NCBI GenBank assembly: GCA_964400105.1
Contig: CAYNTG010000091.1
Location: 1-8,978, forward strand
Source of the DNA: CAYNTG01 sp964400105
GTDB lineage: Bacteria; UBP14; UBA6098
Direction: 5' to 3'
DNA length: 8,978 nt
Shown here: piece by piece, positions 6,762-8,978 of the stretch
Layout: every line of letters starts with the position of its first letter
How positions within the stretch are numbered: position 1 is the first letter of the stretch
The notes under the pieces: generated by a model
Seen by the model: only the letters and a program-made list of their open reading frames with translations
The model's database searches: none
What the model was told of the DNA's origin: nothing
Made by a program: the position numbers and the translations under genes

Positions 6762-6866
6762 AATCTTCTCCTATAAAATCCAGGCCGAACGAAGGGCCAG
6801 AACATATTAATTTCCCGGTAAAATCGTCAGCCCGTAGCGCAACGCCCGTCGGCGCGTGCCGACCGC
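6694..6866. repeat. inverted pair of a 24/25-nt repeat (6694-6717 and 6842-6866)
   Basis: The + strand at 6694-6717 and the - strand at 6866-6842 share GCGGTCGGCA, then GCGCCGAC, then GGCGT. They differ by one inserted base and one substitution (23 of 25 aligned positions). Each copy is itself a GTCGGC...GCCGAC hairpin. They bound 124 nt with no gene, and the right copy ends next to the stop of the leftward gene at 6867. The layout resembles ends of a small non-autonomous element, or two insertions of a REP-type unit in opposite orientation. Confidence 0.6.
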
Positions 6867-7259
6867 TCAGCCATTCCACTCATAACTCGCGACATCCGAC
6901 CACTCGGACACCTCGCCATCCTTGCGTGCACGAATCCACTCGTAATAGACATAGCCGAACATCAGCTCGACATCCAGCAGCGTCGGCTGCTCGACATCCG
7001 TCATGTAATCTTCCTCCGGCATCGGCGGCACACCCTCGCCATTTTGCGCCCATGCGATACGATAATCGAAACGCGTAGTCCCCAAATATTCCTCGCAACC
7101 CGCCGAGATTCCGTTAAGCGGATATGGAGCTTTCATAATCTTCGCAATCGGCTTATCCGAGAAACTCGTCCCAGTCCCGCCGCTTTCGCCATCACTTCCG
7201 CCGCTCGAAGCTCCCCACGGCGTCGCAGACCAACGGTCGTCCTCCGCATCCGTCCAAAT
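6867..7259 (-). pseudogene. C-terminal part of frameshifted helical/Fn3-like protein
   Basis: This is the frame that continues the 7833 gene after an apparent single-base shift; it has no start of its own. From 7259 it reads IWTDAEDDRWSATPWG, then a Gly/Ser-rich linker (SSGGSDGESGGTG), then about 90 residues ending YYEWIRARKDGEVSEWSDVASYEWNG. The ending, an aromatic-rich strand then an RARKDGE turn and SEWSD, is the usual last part of a fibronectin-III-like domain. IWTDAEDDRWS just after the join has the same shape. In-frame GTG/ATG codons upstream at 7319-7328 exist only because this frame shadows the helical part, and translation from them gives an Arg-rich leader unlike the rest. Joined at the GGG run (7260-7262) the product would be 321 residues. 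A GTCGGC/GCCGAC hairpin lies immediately downstream of the stop. Confidence 0.6.
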
Positions 7260-7833
7260 CCCACCGATACCAGCTAAACATCTCGCGCTCTTCGGCATTG
7301 CACGCCTCGCGCGCCTCATCGCGACCACGGATTGCGTCCGCGTAAGCCGCCTGTGCAGCCTCGACCTCTAAAAGAAGCACCGTATTAGCATCGAGCTTCG
7401 CCGAAAGCGCAAGGTACTCCGGCGGAACCGCCGGATCGCAAAGCGTCGCCCAATAATCCCGGCAAATCCGTGCATTCACGAGAAGCAAATCCACGTCCGT
7501 CGGCACATTTTCCTCAAGCCCGAAATGCCCGAGCACCGCATCGTCGCGAAGCAAAATCGGCAATTGACGACGAAGCCCTATCATGCTTTCGCGAAGTTCC
7601 TTAACCTTGCCGTCGAAAGTCGTCTTCGTCGCTTTGATAAGCTGCCGCGCCGCGACAAACGCCTGATATCCGACGTGGAAAGCCCCGATTAACGGCTCCA
7701 GCACGGCCCAATGCGGATAAAAATCCGCGTCCGCGCCGTGATCGTCGTGATATTTCTCGATTCCACATAGATAATTGTCATAGTCATCGTCTTTGAAATA
7801 ATACGGCGTCCTCGATTTCTTGTATTCAGCCAT
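7192..7833 (-). CDS. helical protein of unknown function, N-terminal part of a frameshifted gene
   Basis: Read as it stands, this frame gives 213 residues from ATG 7833 (MAEYKKSRTPYYF). A further ATG (7845) and a TTG (7869) lie upstream in frame. I prefer 7833 because a GGGGG tract sits 5 nt before it. Residues about 35-185 look like an all-helical bundle: WAVLEPLIGAFHVGYQAFVAARQLIKATKTT, VKELRESMIGLRRQLPILL, a loop with HFGLEENVPTDVD, and a long Ala/Glu/Arg-rich helix (EAAQAAYADAIRGRDEAREACNAEEREMF). From residue 192 on (DLDGCGGRPLVCDAVG) composition changes and a stop soon follows. The neighbouring frame carries the plausible continuation WTDAEDDRWSATPWG. I read this as one gene, complement(6867..7833), broken at 7260-7262. 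The overall layout, a helical bundle followed by an Fn3-like tail, is one I associate with uncharacterised proteins of environmental bacteria. No enzymatic motif is seen. Confidence 0.65.
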   Translation of the reverse strand: MAEYKKSRTPYYFKDDDYDNYLCGIEKYHDDHGADADFYPHWAVLEPLIGAFHVGYQAFVAARQLIKATKTTFDGKVKELRESMIGLRRQLPILLRDDAVLGHFGLEENVPTDVDLLLVNARICRDYWATLCDPAVPPEYLALSAKLDANTVLLLEVEAAQAAYADAIRGRDEAREACNAEEREMFSWYRWDLDGCGGRPLVCDAVGSFERRK

Positions 7834-7906
7834 TTTAACCCCCATTTTAAACTTGTTTTTACGCGCCAAAAACCCGGTCCAACGGTTTTCAATGCCATCT
7901 CATCGC

Positions 7907-8263
7907 CCAACAACTTTCTCGCAATAATCCCAAATTACCTCCTTTCGATTTTGAAGTTCTGCTTCACGCCCGCGAACATCCGCGACACGAATTCCAACTA
8001 CCTTCACACGATTTTAAACTCCTACGAAGCTCGCCACAACTATATTTTATAGCATATCAACTATATCCTGTCAAACATAAACTCTATTTTGAGAAATAAC
8101 AACTATGTGACGTCAAGCAAAAACTCCTTTTTATGACACATCAACTATATTTCGTCAAACATAAACTCTATTTTTTGGTATATAAACTACTACTTGACAA
8201 GCATAAGCTGTTTTCAAACGAGTTCCAACTCGACAATCGCACACCCAAACACACCAACAACCC
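7907..8263. repeat. degenerate tandem array, exact 21-bp period with AACT core
   Basis: On the + strand AACT begins at 7996, 8017, 8038, 8059, 8080, 8101, 8122, 8143, 8164, 8185 and 8227, every step a multiple of 21. The one gap in this series, 8206, holds AGCT. In-phase, more diverged units extend back to 7912 (AACT), 7933 (AATT) and 7975 (AACA), and forward to 8248 (AACA). Within units, positions 6, 8 and 9 are invariant in the twelve core copies and position 2 is always a pyrimidine. Units mostly alternate CAACTA and AAACTC, giving a 42-bp super-period; 8054-8090 and 8138-8174 are nearly identical. There are no spacers. Twenty-one bp is two helical turns, so cores share one DNA face. The + strand also reads as heptads x-[QK]-L-x4 (for example HQLYFVK, HKLYFLV, YKLLLDK) with a TAA at 8097 and no start codon upstream. 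Confidence 0.85.
8046..8074 (-). promoter_or_regulatory. near-consensus sigma-70 promoter inside the array, facing the 7833 gene
   Basis: On the - strand TTGACA (8074-8069, six of six) is followed by a 17-nt spacer and TATAAA (8051-8046, five of six), with an extended -10 TGC directly before it. Transcription would start near 8039 and run leftward with a leader of about 205 nt to the ATG at 7833. A weaker copy in the same register, TTGACG-17-CATAAA with TGT before the -10, lies at 8158-8130, two array periods upstream. Because TTGAC is part of the array unit, promoter and repeats are the same DNA. Confidence 0.6.
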
Positions 8264-8350
8264 TACTTAACATATTAAAGAACAATAACTTAGCGGCCTA
8301 CCGCCATTTTTTCGCCCCGATTTCTTTCCCCCGGCGGAGCAGTGCGGGGC
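8264..8350. other. non-coding stretch after the array; weak hairpins only
   Basis: No believable gene is present. GCGG-CCTA-CCGC (8293-8304) is followed by CATTTTTT on the + strand, a possible but weak terminator because the stem has only four pairs. It lies 22 nt after the TAA (8268-8270) that closes the heptad frame of the array. CCCCG (8329-8333) and CGGGG (8345-8349) could pair just downstream of the leftward gene ending at 8373, but no T-run follows on that strand. Confidence 0.35.
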
Positions 8351-8364
8351 ATTCTACATTCTAC
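8351..8364. repeat. ATTCTAC heptamer, two tandem copies
   Basis: ATTCTAC is repeated directly twice and then diverges (ATTCCCG). The same heptamer family occurs in the promoter gap at 2593-2606 and as a broken pair at 6651-6665. All three sites are intergenic. The role is unknown and the copies are short enough that coincidence is possible. Confidence 0.45.
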
Positions 8365-8372
8365 ATTCCCGC

Positions 8373-8978
8373 CTATTCCTCATCTCCAATGACAAATGCA
8401 AAAGTCCGCGCCGTGATCGAGCGGACATCGAAGCTGTCTCTCGGTTTGAAAGGTTTTAATACAAACCGGTTGCCGATTGCACCGTCGTCGATCAATCGTG
8501 CGATTTCGGTTATATCGAATTTGAAAACACCGTCGCGGTTGGGTGTAGCAGTAACCGTATGTGTGTAATCGAGTTCTGCGGCGGCCTCCTGCACCGTGGC
8601 GGAGACGCCCGGTGTGGGCGCGCCCCTATCGAGTGGGATAAGCTGGACGCATTTTGTTATATCGATTTCGCCGTCGAACGGCAACACCGCCTCAAAGATA
8701 ACGCTTTCCGCAGTTCTGGCAGCGGCGGGAATCGTCAGCGTCAGATATAACAGCGGCGGGTATTTAGCGGCGGCTTTTGCGCGCGCACGGTCGTGAATCT
8801 CCATCCTGTGAATTCCATCCATCGCACCATGCGCCGAAAGCCCGGCATCGGGAGCAAGCGGTGTATCCACAGCCTCGTGAACGAATCCCGGCGGATCGGA
8901 AAGTGTCGGTTCTGCAATGATTATTTCACCGGGATCGGTGATAGCTATCCAGGAAAATCCCTCGGTTATCCTGGTTTC
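8373..8978 (-). CDS. beta-rich protein of unknown function, 3' part only
   Basis: The frame is open from the window end (ETRITEGFSWIAITDPGEIII...) to the TAG at 8373-8375, so 201 C-terminal residues are visible and the start lies beyond 8978. The GTG at 8870 is not needed as a start because sensible coding sequence continues through it. The visible part alternates short hydrophobic strands and turns: PPLLYLTLTIPAA, ESVIFEAVLPFDGEIDI, DYTHTVTATPNRDGVFKFDITEIARLIDDG, NRFVLKPF and ARTFAFVIGDEE. A conserved-looking F-D-I-T-E helix start between strands, followed by a stretch ending in NRFVLKP, recalls DNRLRE/CBM-like surface modules (DVTxxVxxW..NxGFLL), but key Trp and Gly residues are not where expected, so this is only a suggestion. 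No signal or catalytic site is visible in this part. It has the same orientation as the 7833 gene, 539 nt away. Confidence 0.7.
   Translation of the reverse strand, partial: ETRITEGFSWIAITDPGEIIIAEPTLSDPPGFVHEAVDTPLAPDAGLSAHGAMDGIHRMEIHDRARAKAAAKYPPLLYLTLTIPAAARTAESVIFEAVLPFDGEIDITKCVQLIPLDRGAPTPGVSATVQEAAAELDYTHTVTATPNRDGVFKFDITEIARLIDDGAIGNRFVLKPFKPRDSFDVRSITARTFAFVIGDEE

Noticed and set aside
6638..7078. A 146-residue + strand reading frame
   Set aside because: It crosses the hairpin block and the antisense of the Fn3-like part. Its composition is Arg/Ser/Pro/His-rich with no domain, and the - strand reading is far more protein-like.
7260..7328. Separate start for the C-terminal leftward frame at GTG 7328 or ATG 7319
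   Set aside because: The leader would be MVAMRRARRAMPKSARCLAG, the shadow of the helical gene's Glu/Ala-rich codons, with no ribosome-binding site. A frameshift explains the pair better.
7907..8263. CRISPR array
   Set aside because: The 21-bp units are directly adjacent with no unique spacers, the copies are too diverged, and no cas gene is near.
8194..8568. A 124-residue + strand reading frame
   Set aside because: It starts within the array in a different frame from the heptads and then runs antisense to the beta-rich gene; its content is low-complexity Ser/Asn/Thr.

Overview
The window looks like a piece of a Gram-negative, mid-GC bacterial chromosome. It encodes a lipobox lipoprotein, Sec-type signal peptides and two PAP2 membrane or periplasmic phosphatases. 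Use of ATA codons and of TCGAT-type words is heavy, and several products belong to poorly described families. This suits an uncultured, candidate-phylum-type lineage, but I cannot name the phylum from sequence alone. I found no phage structural genes, transposase, rRNA, tRNA or CRISPR array.

Region 1 (1-3745, + strand). The window opens inside a two-domain M16 zinc peptidase that keeps a full HxxEH-x76-E site and ends at a clear intrinsic terminator. A polytopic PAP2/AUR1-like membrane protein follows, then a small protein resembling the SseB C-terminal domain.

Region 2 (3815-6507, + strand). Four genes are packed so tightly that they are probably one operon. They encode a signal-anchored beta-domain protein of unknown function, a two-helix membrane protein with an Mrr-type nuclease domain, a canonical PAP2 phosphatase and a TPR-like lipoprotein. 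The joins are a 4-nt ATGA overlap, a 5-nt gap and a 1-nt gap. The products appear to be a cell-envelope set. The Mrr-like protein has Gly where the active-site Gln/Glu normally sits.

Region 3 (6508-6866). This is non-coding DNA rich in palindromes: a REP-like hairpin, a long palindrome that could terminate the operon, several further hairpins, and a 24/25-nt inverted pair bounding the interval 6694-6866.

Region 4 (6867-8978, - strand). Two leftward genes remain. The first (6867-7833) is a helical protein with a C-terminal fibronectin-III-like part, split by an apparent single-base frameshift at a GGG run near 7260-7262. The second (8373-8978) is the 3' part of a beta-rich gene that runs off the window. 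Between them lies the most unusual feature, a 21-bp-period array at about 7907-8263. Its AACT core repeats at exact 21-bp steps, units alternate between two types to give a 42-bp super-period, and it contains a near-consensus leftward sigma-70 promoter. The same DNA also reads on the + strand as a degenerate heptad protein repeat with one internal stop and no start codon.
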